Below are positions 37,721 through 48,560 of a stretch of 64,000 nt of DNA, piece after piece (position 1 is the first letter of the stretch; each line of letters opens with the position of its first letter). The position numbers and the translations under genes are program-made. Below the pieces are notes generated by a model. The model saw only the letters and a list, made by a program, of their open reading frames with translations, searched no databases and was not told the DNA's origin. Origin of the DNA: Sphagnum compactum (lineage: Eukaryota > Bryophyta > Sphagnopsida > Sphagnales); the NCBI GenBank assembly GCA_965153455.1, contig OZ234503.1, positions 9,739,118 through 9,803,117 of the forward strand, read 5' to 3'.

Positions 37721-40700
37721 AAAAAAAACACAAGGTAACCTAGAGAGTGCAGGTAAGTCAGAGACAAGTGTCACCCACAAATTGGTTCCTAGTGCAAAAC
37801 AAAAACAAAATTCCCAACAAATCCTACACGTATGCAAAGTCTCTTCCCCTTGGGGATAGAGCCCACCAACAAAGGACCATGCAAAGCTTAAATGAGTGAA
37901 ATGATCCCTTCTTCATGTTTGTAGCTAGCTTCATATACAAGTAAAGTGAAGCACATGACTCATAATCAATGCCTCCATGGTGGTCAGCTTTTTTTTTCTT
38001 TTTTCTTTTTTTTTTTTTTTCATATAAAAACATTTCTGGCAAAAAAATTTCCATCAAAAAGTGAAATTTAAAATGAAAATTATAAAATAACTAATTATAT
38101 GGATTTTTATTTTTTTTGGGAGGGTTTCAATAATTGCCATAAGTTACTAATGAAAAATTTGCCAAATTTCTATATTTGACTTAGTAAGTGAGTAGCTAGA
38201 ACTATATAAAAGGATGATTAAAAAATTTGTACTTTGGTAATTTGGCTAAATCTTCTTATGGATGATTGTCACTTTGGCTTCATTGAAAAACTTCATAACA
38301 AAAGACTGTTCAAGAGTAATTTGGATGCACCCAAGTGTTGCATTTTCTCAAATTTTTTTGACTTTGCAATGGTTGTGAATTTTTTTTTCTGGGAAAAAAT
38401 AAAATAAAATTTGCACTGAAAAAGAAAAATTCAAGTTTTTTTAATTTTTTGGCTCCGAAACACAATTCAACAAAGTAACAAAAATTAGCCAAAAAATAAT
38501 AATAATAATAAGTCATGGGTTGCCATCAATCAAACCATTTTTCTTACGGGTTTGGGATTTAAAGTTTTAAGCTCATTTATTTCACATTTGAAACAAAAGA
38601 TATGGGAAATTCCTTCCTTAGTAAGATACAATTCATATGTAAATACTCAAACCTAAAAAAGGAAAAACAAAAAAGGGGAAAAAAAAAAAAAAAAAACACC
38701 TTGCAAGCTGCTTGCTTCCGAGAGCATCATCATGTACAACAATTTTTTAATCTTTCAAAGAAAAATTTATGGACATGGCCAGAAGAATCCAATGGGAGAA
38801 GAAATGGGTTGAAATTATTAGAGGTGAATCACCTAATTGTCATGCACATAAATGCTCGGTTGTGTTGTGTGTGCACTTGTGTCTTTGTTGGATTGGCAAA
38901 CGCGGAGGCCTTATTCGGTAGATGTGCATGGACACAAGGTATTCCCCCATCCCACCCCACCACAAGTCCAAGTCTTTTCATTAAGGCGTGTACTTTAGTT
39001 GAGCTTGCTCAACATCCATCCCTATTCACATCTCATCCCACCACACCCATCATCATTCATTCATCAGCCTATAGATCATATATGCCATACAATTTTGCAC
39101 TTTTTACATGGCTTGGAATGTGGATGACAATTAGGAACCATCCATTGAAGCTATGATGTCTTTTTTAACTACATGTTTTATGTATATGGGAAGGCATTGA
39201 TTAATGCTATCAATGCCTTCCCTTGCATAATGGCCAAAGGCGCAAATGCACTTATGTAAACTTTCTTTGCACAACGAAAGATGACGGCCTAGATTAACAC
39301 ACAAAAAATTTCCTTGTTTTCTTACAAGAAACCTCATACTTTAAGCTAGTGGAAAAAATTGCACCTTATAAGATGCCCTAAAAATACACTCTATGCATGT
39401 CCGCCGAGACCATTATGTGTTTTGATGATGTTCCTAATATCTTAAAATTCATCTACATATAAAAAAGGTCAAAAAATTTGGAGCCCAGCTTTCTACATTT
39501 TATATGATCATCATTACCCATGGGCCACATCTAAACCATGTGAATATAACCATAACCATGCACTTCAAACAACTTCATGAGCTCCATGAGCTTCATCTAT
39601 ATATATATATATATATATGCCAATAATTTCTCTCCCCATACCATACCCCCCCTCGCCCCCCTTCCGCCCACCCCAGACCCCAACCCTAGTGTCACATTCC
39701 CATCAACAATTCCCTCCGATTTGGTTGCTCTCGATGGACGGACTATGCGCATCATCTCGTTCACCTACCCACCCAGTTGTGCATCTTTGGGTATTCATTC
39801 ATCAATAATTGACGGTTAGATCCCTAAGTCCCTTTAGGCATATTACTCTCACGATTATTACCAAATGTCTTTCAAAAAAATTTCAGTTCCGATTTCATTT
39901 CACACATACATGAAATTTGAGAATCCGGTTTTGATTCGGAACCTTGACGGACGGACATGTGTTGAAGCTGCCGCCCCTTTACAAATAGGGCATCTGCTAC
40001 AAAAAAAAAAAAAACAAAACCAAGTTTGTGAAGAAGCCACATTTGGTATGTAATCGTTACAAGAGAAATTTTTTATTTTTTTTGAAACGGTTTGAATTAG
40101 AGTTGTTATGTATATAAATAAGCTCCTTGACTCAAGTTAGTTATGGATCTTTTTAGAATTGCCTTCTTTGGTCCACCCACAAAACAAACTACCGTATTAT
40201 TACCTTGGCCATTTCAACACATTGTTCGATGAATAATAATTAAGTAATTAATTTTGAAAATTTTATTTTAATATAATAAATGGAATATTCTTAAAAATTC
40301 TATTATTTTCCTTCACAATATTTTTTTTGATTTGGAACTTTAAATAATTTTTGAAATTTTGAACATTTCTGAAAAAATAATATAATTAGTGTCGAATTTG
40401 GCCAAGGTACTTCTAAGGTAAACACATTCCAAAATAGAGTGCCATCATCATGGGTGTTTGTTTTTTCTCCCCCCTTTCTTTCATCCACAAGATGACTTAG
40501 ACAAAATTTTGGCTATACATCAAAGAGGAAAGTTTTTTTTTTAAATTAGGATTTTGTCTTATTATAATTTGGTGACATGTTGAAATCAGGTATTTAGCCA
40601 AATTTGGCTCTTTCCTTTTTTTCGTGGATTATCACCAGTCCAGCTACTTGAGAAAATTTGTAAAAAAAAAGAAAAGAAAAAAAAAAAAAACAATTCACAC

Positions 40701-41878
40701 ACAAATACAAATTACAATGATGGCTAAATTAAGTCAATTGGAAAATTCTTTTTTCAAAATGGCTTAAAATATGTGTTTTTCTTGTGAAGTTCTAGTCACC
40801 TGCTTTGCCAAAAAAAAAAAAATTTTTTTTGGGAGAAATTTCCAGATTTCTCTACTACTTATTATATAGGGTTAAATGGGTTCTAGCATGTAGCCAAAAA
40901 TATGAAGGATGCTAAAAGCCTTTTTACATTCATATCCTACTTAGAACCTCATTTAGCTATTTTTGTCTTGTGTTAACGCTTCAGCTACATGACAAAAATG
41001 GGGGAAAAGAAATTTTTAAAAAAAAAAACCCATGACACACAACCAACCAAAATTATTTATAAAAAAGCCAAAAAAAAAAAGTTGTCTCTTTTCCGACCCA
41101 AAAATTGGGGGAATGTTTTGGTTTTTCTACTTTAAAAATTTCAATACTTTTGGCTAACATTTTTGTTTCGGGTCTAAAAAAGTCCCCAAATTCACAACAT
41201 CAAAAAAATTTATTCCCCCAAGAAAAAAAAAAAAAAAAAACCCTGAAATGAAACAACCCACCAAAAAAACAAAACAAAACAAAATAACACAAAACCAAAA
41301 AAGATAAAAAGAAAGCCCAAAGAATATAAACTCCATGATTGGATTTGTAAAAAAAAAAAGCCCATTTTTTCCTCTTCTCCTATTTTGTTTGTTTGTTTGT
41401 TTGTTTGATTGATTGATTGATTCAATTGGCCAGGCCAAAGGACCTCACAAAGAGCAAGTATAATGATTTCTTATTATTATTATTATTATTATTATATTTT
41501 ATTATATTTTATTTTTGGGAACAAATGGAAAAAAAAAATCCCATTCCAGAAAAGAAAGTAATTATGAAAATAAAATCATGTGTTTTGGTCTTTGTGTGTG
41601 TTTTTGTTTGTTTTTTTGCTTGTCATTTTGTGCTGAATTTTTTGCCTTCATTTTCTGTTGCGGTTTGGTGTGGTGTGGTGTGGTGTGGTGTGGAGTGGTG
41701 TGGTTGGGTTTGGTTTTGTTTTTCTTTTCTCCGGGTGCGCTTCTTGGGTGGTGGTTGTGGTGGGGGCGACGAGACGAGTGCGTCGTTGCGAGTAGGCGGC
41801 GAAGAAGAAGAAGAAGAAGACAGTGAGCATTTGTTGTTGCGTTGCGGAGAGAGCAAGCCAAGGAAAAGCAAAAAAGCA
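37721..41878. other. AT-rich intergenic region; right end is 5' flank of the 41.9-kb gene
   Basis: No gene was recognised. It contains poly-A and poly-T runs, an 18-bp TA run near 39598-39618, and a TAGCCAAATTTGGCT motif at 40595-40609 of the palindromic family seen at 57.67, 62.89 and 62.95 kb. The last 500 bp carry GTTT, GATT, TTA and GGTGT microsatellites and a GAA run; these are presumably promoter and 5' UTR of the gene that starts at 41879. Confidence 0.45.
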
Positions 41879-44158
41879 ATGGGCGGAAGATGGAGGAGAA
41901 GGAGGAGGAGCGATCATGACAATAATAATAGTAGTAGTAGCAATGGTGGACGTGGTGGTGCCATGGATTTGGTGATGATCTTTTGGCACAATCCTTTGTT
42001 AATTCTTGCTGTAATTCTACTCTTCACTCCGCCCTTGTACCCGCTCTTGGTGTATTTCTCTCCTTTGCTTATGTCCACAGCTCTCTGTGTTGCGGCTCTC
42101 CTAAGTATCAAAGGTCATAGCTCAGAAGTTGGCGATCCCACCGTTGTTGTTGCTGCTGCTGCTGCTGCCTCTTCTTCTTCTTCTTCTTCTTCTTCTGGTC
42201 CTCCTCATCCTCTGCAACATCATCATCGTCGTCATCCTCGCCGCTATGATGACTCCTCGGATGCTACTGCTGCTGCTGCTGCTGGCGCCGGGACGTGGAT
42301 ACGAGTCTCAGATGTCGTTCTCGCGGATTCTGTGAGTTCTGTTGCCGCTTCATCGGGTTCTTCTTTCGCTGCGCATCGCTATGAGCATTTGGTTGATTGG
42401 AGTGGGGAGAGCCAAGTACAGAGAGTTTGGAGTTGGAGCACGGATAGAGCTGTAGACAGCGCCATCCAGCAGCAAAGTAGAACTCTCCGATCCAGCAATA
42501 AATGGTCGGAGGAAGAGCAACAGCAGGAGAAGGATCGGTGGACGACTTGGGTGAAGGAATATGAAGCGCGGCCAGAATGGAATGAAGCAACGGCACCGCC
42601 TTCTCAGGACGGTGGTTTTGCAGCGGCTGTGAAACGGGAGCAAGAGATGAGACTTGAGAAAGAGGCTCTCAAGCTCGAGGCAGAGAAATTCAGAGAGCGG
42701 TTCAAGATTGCAGCCATCAAAGCTAAGCTGCATCGTCCACAGAAGACATCGGCAGCACAAGATGAAGAAGAAGCAGCAGCAGTGCTGCGGCAGACGAAGC
42801 CTGACGCCCTTGCAAAGCATCACTTCTTCGATGCGCAAACCCTTCTGTCAATCGAGCGCTTCCTGTTCACGGAGACGGATGCAGGAGCTGATCCGTCCCT
42901 GCCGACGAAGACCGAGGTCCCTGCTACACAAGGGTTTCATCAGCCGAAAACCGCCGCAGGAGCCTGTGTGAGGAGGGAGCGGCATGGTAGCAATGTGGAG
43001 GATGAGGAGGAGGTCAAGACCAGCGGGGAACAGAAACAACAACAACAACAACTGAGGCTGAGGATTGCAAGGTATCTGTCCTCTGAAAGTCTCAGCAGCA
43101 GCAGTACTGCCAGCCGCGGTAAACAGGTTTCGCCTCGTCTGTTGCACATTCCTCTGAAGGCCTCCTCCGACAACCGGGTTGTTGGGAAACAGAGTTCTGC
43201 CGCCGATAAACATCATGCCGAGAGCACCAGTGAAGAAGACGACAGTAGTGACGACCAGGAATCAGATGCAGATGACGACGATTATGATGATGATGATGAT
43301 GATGACTCCAGTGATCATTCCGAGATTAGGAAGCCGCTCGGAATGGAGAACAGATCATTGCAGCAGAGCTCAGAACCAAACCCTAGTGTGGTGCAGGATC
43401 TGATGATGCCAAGCTCCACTAGCTGCAGCTACAAAGCAAGTAGCAATAGCACAATAGGGTTCATCGTGCAGAGAGTTGATCAGCATAGTGGTACTCAAGT
43501 GGACAACACTCCAGGTACAATGGGAGATTCTGATTCTTCTTCTTCTTCTTCTTTATCTCAAGCATTTCATCACTACACCTTAAAGACAGATTGCCATCCA
43601 TTGGAGAGTGCTGACCATGACAGTCAGGAGAAAGATAAGGGCAGCATATCATTGGAAAGGATCAAGATCACCCAAAAGACAGATTGCCATGCATTGGAGA
43701 ATGCCGACTGTGGCAGTCAGGAGAAAGATAAGGGCAGCATTTCATTGGAAAGGATCAAGATCACCCAAAAGACAGATTGCCATGCATTGGAGAATGCTGA
43801 CCGTGGCAATCAGGAGAAAGACGAGGGCAGCATTTCATTGGAAAGGATTGAGATCACCCAAAAGATAGATTGCCATGCATTGGAGAACACTGACCATGGC
43901 AGTCAGGAGAAAGATAAGGGCAACATTGCATTGGAAAAGATTGAGATCGCCTGTATGCAGTCTAGGAGGCAATTGAAATCAGCAAGGAGTTTTGTTTCTT
44001 CACAGGAGGAGTCTTGCAACTCACAGCAGAGGAGCTCATCCCTCCAGATAGCAAGCATCTCAAGTTTAGACCATAGGAGAAGAAATACAACCACATCAAC
44101 CCTCAAACCTTTGGTGTGGAGATCCAGGTCTTCAGATTCTCCAGAGATGGAAGACTAA
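41879..44158 (+). CDS. Uncharacterised acidic low-complexity membrane-anchored protein with 31-residue repeats
   Basis: A single open frame of about 759 residues starts at the ATG at 41879, which has G at -3 and G at +4. The frame is open upstream to 41417, but that part translates microsatellites. Order: a basic, Asn/Ser-rich N-terminus with RRRRR; two adjacent hydrophobic helices (about 35-50 and 53-76) separated by TPPLYP; Ala, Ser, His and Asp-rich segments; a likely coiled coil (about 250-286) with EMRLEKEALKLEAEKFRERF; an acidic run near 463-475; and four 31-residue repeats (about 570-693). The end reads RSRSSDSPEMED. The twin-helix N-terminus followed by long acidic disorder recalls a plant family of unknown function that includes Arabidopsis At5g17910 and At1g07330; this is a weak inference. 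Membrane location is inferred. I do not assign a function. Confidence 0.7.
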   Translation: MGGRWRRRRRSDHDNNNSSSSNGGRGGAMDLVMIFWHNPLLILAVILLFTPPLYPLLVYFSPLLMSTALCVAALLSIKGHSSEVGDPTVVVAAAAAASSSSSSSSSGPPHPLQHHHRRHPRRYDDSSDATAAAAAGAGTWIRVSDVVLADSVSSVAASSGSSFAAHRYEHLVDWSGESQVQRVWSWSTDRAVDSAIQQQSRTLRSSNKWSEEEQQQEKDRWTTWVKEYEARPEWNEATAPPSQDGGFAAAVKREQEMRLEKEALKLEAEKFRERFKIAAIKAKLHRPQKTSAAQDEEEAAAVLRQTKPDALAKHHFFDAQTLLSIERFLFTETDAGADPSLPTKTEVPATQGFHQPKTAAGACVRRERHGSNVEDEEEVKTSGEQKQQQQQLRLRIARYLSSESLSSSSTASRGKQVSPRLLHIPLKASSDNRVVGKQSSAADKHHAESTSEEDDSSDDQESDADDDDYDDDDDDDSSDHSEIRKPLGMENRSLQQSSEPNPSVVQDLMMPSSTSCSYKASSNSTIGFIVQRVDQHSGTQVDNTPGTMGDSDSSSSSSLSQAFHHYTLKTDCHPLESADHDSQEKDKGSISLERIKITQKTDCHALENADCGSQEKDKGSISLERIKITQKTDCHALENADRGNQEKDEGSISLERIEITQKIDCHALENTDHGSQEKDKGNIALEKIEIACMQSRRQLKSARSFVSSQEESCNSQQRSSSLQIASISSLDHRRRNTTTSTLKPLVWRSRSSDSPEMED
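43586..43957 (+). repeat. In-frame minisatellite, four 93-nt units
   Basis: The units start at 43586, 43679, 43772 and 43865. Each encodes 31 residues built on TDCH-LE--D---QEKD-G-I-LE-I-I-QK. Because the period is a multiple of three, copy-number change keeps the reading frame. The units differ at only a few bases, and the last is the most diverged. Confidence 0.95.
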
Positions 44159-44850
44159 ATCTGAGAGGAGGACGCATGTTTAGGCCTTGCACACCAGGAA
44201 ACTCGTCTTTACAGGAGAAGAACGAGCTTTCTAACTCGCAGCAGAAGAGCTTGATCCCCTTAGGACAGCAAGCAAGCATCTCAAGTTTAGACCCAAGAAG
44301 AAGTAGCACCACATCAACTCACAACCTTTGGTGTGGAGATCTAGGTCTTCAGATTCTCCAAAGGTGGAAGACTGAATCTGAGAGACAACTTTTTAGGTCT
44401 TGCACACCAGGAAATTCTTCTTCTAAGGAGAAGGAGCTTTGTAACTTGCAGCAGAGGAGCTTGACACCCCTAGTACAACAAGCAAGCATCTCCAGTTTAG
44501 ACCAAAGGAGAAGAAGTACCATCACATGAACCTTCAAACCTTTGGTGTGGAGATCCAGGTCTTCAGATTCTCAAGACTTGGAAGACTGAATCTGAGAGGA
44601 GAAGGCACATTTAGGTCTTGCACACCAGGAAATTCTTCTTCACAGGAGAAGGAGCTTTGTAACTTGCAGCAGAGGAACTCAGCACCCTTAGGACAGCAAA
44701 CAACTGTCTCAAGTTTAGACCCAAGGAGAAGAAGTACCACCACATCAACATTCAAAACTTCGGTGCGGAGATCTAGGTCTTCAGATTCTCCAGAGGTGAA
44801 AGACTGAATCTGAGAGAAAGACACATTTTAGGTCTTGCAACAAGGAGATT
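43997..44850 (+). repeat. Four tandem copies (209-218 bp) of the gene's 3' end, three of them past the stop
   Basis: Copies start at 43997, 44206, 44419 and 44637. Copy 1 contains the C-terminal codons and the stop (TAA at 44156-44158) of the gene at 41879. Copies 2-4 lie downstream and repeat the same order: a TCTTC.CAGGAG start, CAGCAGAGGAGC, AGCATCTCAAGTTTAGACC, CTTTGGTGTGGAGATC, TCTTCAGATTCTCC and GACTGAATCTGAGAG. Each downstream copy can still be read as a similar C-terminus ending in -D and TGA, but in shifted frames relative to copy 1. They are probably 3' UTR, or alternative terminal exons. Confidence 0.9.
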
Positions 44851-47800
44851 TTGACAGAAAATTGTTACAATCTTACATCAATGTCCTCTAGTAGTGTTGT
44901 ACATACATACATGTGCAGAATTACTATAGATTGCATATTAATTCCTTGACAACTAACTCCCTACTTTCAAGATTGGTGCCCTCTTTTCTTCTAGTAAGGA
45001 GGTTGTACACACTTGGGAGTACGCCAAAAATAACCTGAACCCTTGTGGAAATTCTGACATTGTTGTTGGATCATCCTTGAAGGAGTTGTTGCACTTTGTA
45101 CAAGAAGAAAAGAATCTAGCAGCATGCTTGAGGTGTTCCACAGTGTTGCTCTATCTCTCTCTCTCTTTGGGTTCCTGCCTCCACATCAGAGTCAATGGCT
45201 CAAATCTGAAGTGTTAGTATCCAATTTTGTCTTGAAAAAAAGTAAGACCCATAAGGTTTCTTGCAAGTTGGATAAATGAACTGCAGTGCCAGTTCATGAA
45301 GAAGCTTGATCACTATTTCTATGATGATTCCAACCCTAACCATTTGCAAAGTCGGGGCTTTCAATCCTTGACTAGGATTCATAGTGACCCTTAAGGTTTG
45401 AAGAGCTCTGTGGCTAAACAATGCAGAGTTTTGTGTGCACCCAGAGATTGAGGATCTGCAAGAGTGAGGGCTCATGATTTGATGTTTGTGACACATTGAA
45501 ATCCGTGTTTGGAACGATAAGGTTGAGACTGTACCCAGGGAGATAAATTGGAGATGCTCAGCTGCATCTTATTCTGAAGTTTGAGATGTTTCAGTACAGA
45601 ATCATATTCCTATCAATTAAGTGTTTCAAAGCATGGTGTACTGCTTGCATAGATATATTTTAGGGTTCTAGATTTTAGTGCTGCAATAGAGAGAGGGAAC
45701 TGCAAGTTTCCAATAGTGCACCCAATAATGGGTCATACGAATCAAGGTATGATTTCAAGTCTCCAAATGATGTCTATTCCTGGCTGAGATCCTTGACTCA
45801 TCATGCACAATGTTTACACCTTGATCCATTTGCGCATCATATCCATTTCAAGTTCATCATGAACTGAAACCTAGAAATTCATAAAGAGTACAGGATTGCT
45901 TGTTCAGGGACTTGGAACCATGCCTGTATGCAGCAATCAAGTTGCTGCTTTAAGAGCTATTTCCAGGCTGATGTGTCTTGATTCTGTGGAGCTCTGGTAG
46001 TCTCAATCCTGATGTCTAGGTACACATGCAAAACTTTTCCAGCTTTATTAGGGTGGGTCCCTAGCTAAATCAGTCCCATGCCATTATGAGCATCTTGTGT
46101 CTGCCCCCACAATGTTTCATTTGAAGTAATTTAGATGAGTGTGTGTGCATATGCAGCACTAAGAAAGCTGATGTAAGCATCTCCAGATCCAGAGTACTTC
46201 TGCCATAGTTTGAACTTTGCAGCATGTCGCCACTGCATCTCTCAAGTCTCCAGAAGCTCCTCCACTGGCAGTTTGTGTGACAGTGTTTCTGGTGGATCCA
46301 AGTCTCTCTCCCACACTCCCAGTAGCATGTCCAACAAAGTGCCTATAAATCCCCCACTCCCAAGTCCTGATTCCAGATCTCCAGACACTGATTTCCAGAC
46401 TCTAATTTCTCCACGCTGAAGAAACTCTAAAATCTATTAGTGATGACATTAGATTTGGTGTTCATGAAAATCTTCATAAGTACTGAAAGATTTTCCACTG
46501 TAAGGACTTAAATTGAGAACCTGAATTGAATTGAAAAATGGAGCTGATAAGAAGTTCATACAGATTTCAGATCTGACAACATATTGAAGCAGCGTAACAG
46601 CAAGCATTGTAGCTGTTTCTAGATCCTCCCTGCCAGCCCTGGAGGTAAGTATTTGAACTGCAAAAAGGGAGTTCCAAACTCCAACTTAAGACCACACAAG
46701 AGGCGAGGCCAATCAGATCATCCAAAGAAGCATTCCTTTTTTTGCTTTATTTTGGAGCATGTAGACTCTGTAAGTCCACCTCTTTTGCAAACCAATCTGG
46801 GATAAGCTTGGCAGCATGCGGGTATAAGTCCTTGTATGCACTTCTGATTGTTGCCGCTGCCACCTGTGTCACCATGGATACATCTGTCACCACCCATATA
46901 TATATAGTCTTGTTCAGTCTGTGAACTGTTCTGATGAAATGCATCAAACATGAATCCAGTAAATCATAAGTTTCTAAAGGAAAGAACTGACACCTTCAAT
47001 GGATTTCTTGTCACCCGACAGTTGCAAAATCATGTAAATCATGTAAAATGCTGCTGCCACTGAGATGGGACTCTTTCTGTATTAACCCAGAACCCCAAGT
47101 TTTTGGTTAACCCAAATTCATCATATATTCATTATAAACCGCAGCCCAAATAGGAAGAAAATTATATGAAGGTATCTTTCATCAGCAAAGAAATCAAAAC
47201 CTCTCGATCCAATATGAGAGGAGACATTTGAACAGCATTGGAATTCAAAGGACTTCAAAGAGGTTAATATAGTCTCTTATGACCAAGTTGAAATTCAGTG
47301 AAATACCTGATGTCAAGAACTTCAAATCTATTCACGCACTTTCAGTGGCAGCTCCGACAGCTTGATTGCTCATTTGAAGATGTGAACAAAACCTCCTCTG
47401 CACATAATATTCAGTACTAGTTTTATCATAAAATATTTTACTCTCTTTCATCAAGTCCCAAAGAAAGTCTGATGATGAACTTGATAATTTGGAGTTACAG
47501 CATTTAAGATCCAGGCAAGTTGTAAAAAATTGTTCAAAACCAAAGATGGAAAAATTTAACCACTTTGACAATGGAATTCAATCATGCCTCAGCAACAAGG
47601 TATGTACAAGCCGTGCGCATCTGACTGATCACATTCTGACTCTGCACAATATCGCCTACTAATAATGCACCTTGTGTTCCTTACTGCAGCTAAGACAACG
47701 ACTTGAAATCTTTCTCTCACCTTGATCTTTAATGTCACCAACTCCAGTTACTCTGCATTGACATGATCACAGTGCAAGTTTAGGGTTTAAGATTCTGTAA

Positions 47801-48170
47801 TTCATTAAGAGTTTTGCAATCGAAAGGTACAATTATATCTTCTCACTAGATTTGGAACTAGTAGTATCATTGACTCCAAAGATTGCCCATTTCTTGGTGA
47901 TCAGAGGAGAACTAGAAGAGCCCAGGAACTGAAATAGGGAAGATCAGCTGACCTGTCCGCCATATCCGCAATCTCGTTGGAAGCTACTAAGCTGGTTGTT
48001 TCACAATCTTGTGAGCTTCAGAAAGTTCTGGAGTAATTATTTGTTTTTTGATTTGTGTTTTATTTGTCTCTGATCTTGGAAATTTTTGGCTGGCTTGGAA
48101 ATCAAAACAAATTCAGCTTATATTAAGAGATAGCATTCAAGGCTTTTATGATTTTCTCTTCATGGGGTTA
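44851..48170. other. Region downstream of the 41.9-kb gene; no recognised gene
   Basis: Composition remains gene-like to about 48 kb, without the AT-rich desert character, so part may be transcribed. The open stretch 46210-46419 (plus) encodes a Ser/Pro-rich segment (PPLPSPDSRSPDTDFQTLIS) after an acceptor-like TTTGCAG near 46223. It faintly recalls the SRSSDSPE ending of the upstream protein and could be a downstream exon or a decayed copy. A (TA) run lies near 46898. No other exon, RNA gene or element end was supported. Confidence 0.35.
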
Positions 48171-48179
48171 TAAGTATAT

Positions 48180-48560
48180 ACCAGTGTTGGCCGGTTATTG
48201 AGTTTTTGATGCGGTTATGAAGCCAGTTATTAATAACCCACTAGCAGTTTTTTTCTTAACAAATTTAAATAGCTGGTTCAATTGATTATCACCTGGTATT
48301 GAATTTTGAAAATCTAATAACCTACCTGGATGACACCCAATTATCATCCAGGTAGGTTATCAATCTTTAAATACTAATACCCAAAAAAAAAGCTTTTTTA
48401 AAATTTTAATTAAAAAAAAAACAGTGCATAACCAACAGGTTAATCAACGGTTATCAACTGATTATTTGATAACTTATATCCTTATGATTAATTGATATTT
48501 TATAGCCCAAAATTTTCTGATATAACTTACCTGACATTCATTTATTTGATAACCCTTCCA
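48180..48560. repeat. GGTTATTAAT repeat block with a perfect 17-bp hairpin
   Basis: The block opens ACCAGTGTTGGCCGGTTATT, the inverse of the block end at about 21965-21990. It carries repeated GGTTATCAAC/AATAACC words. Inside, 48317-48333 and 48344-48360 are perfect inverted repeats (ATAACCTACCTGGATGA and its complement) around a 10-base loop. It is a member of a dispersed non-coding repeat family. Confidence 0.6.

Noticed and set aside
38602-39156. 184-codon plus-strand open frame
   Set aside because: It begins through a long poly-A (Lys) run and lacks any motif; composition matches surrounding non-coding DNA.
41417-41878. N-terminal extension of the 41.9-kb gene
   Set aside because: The frame is open, but it translates TTA, GTTT, GGTGT and GAA microsatellites. 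The ATG at 41879 has better context and starts the credible protein.
42129-43216. Several overlapping frames on both strands inside the 41.9-kb gene
   Set aside because: They are shadow frames caused by CTG/TCT/CAG codon repeats in the real frame.
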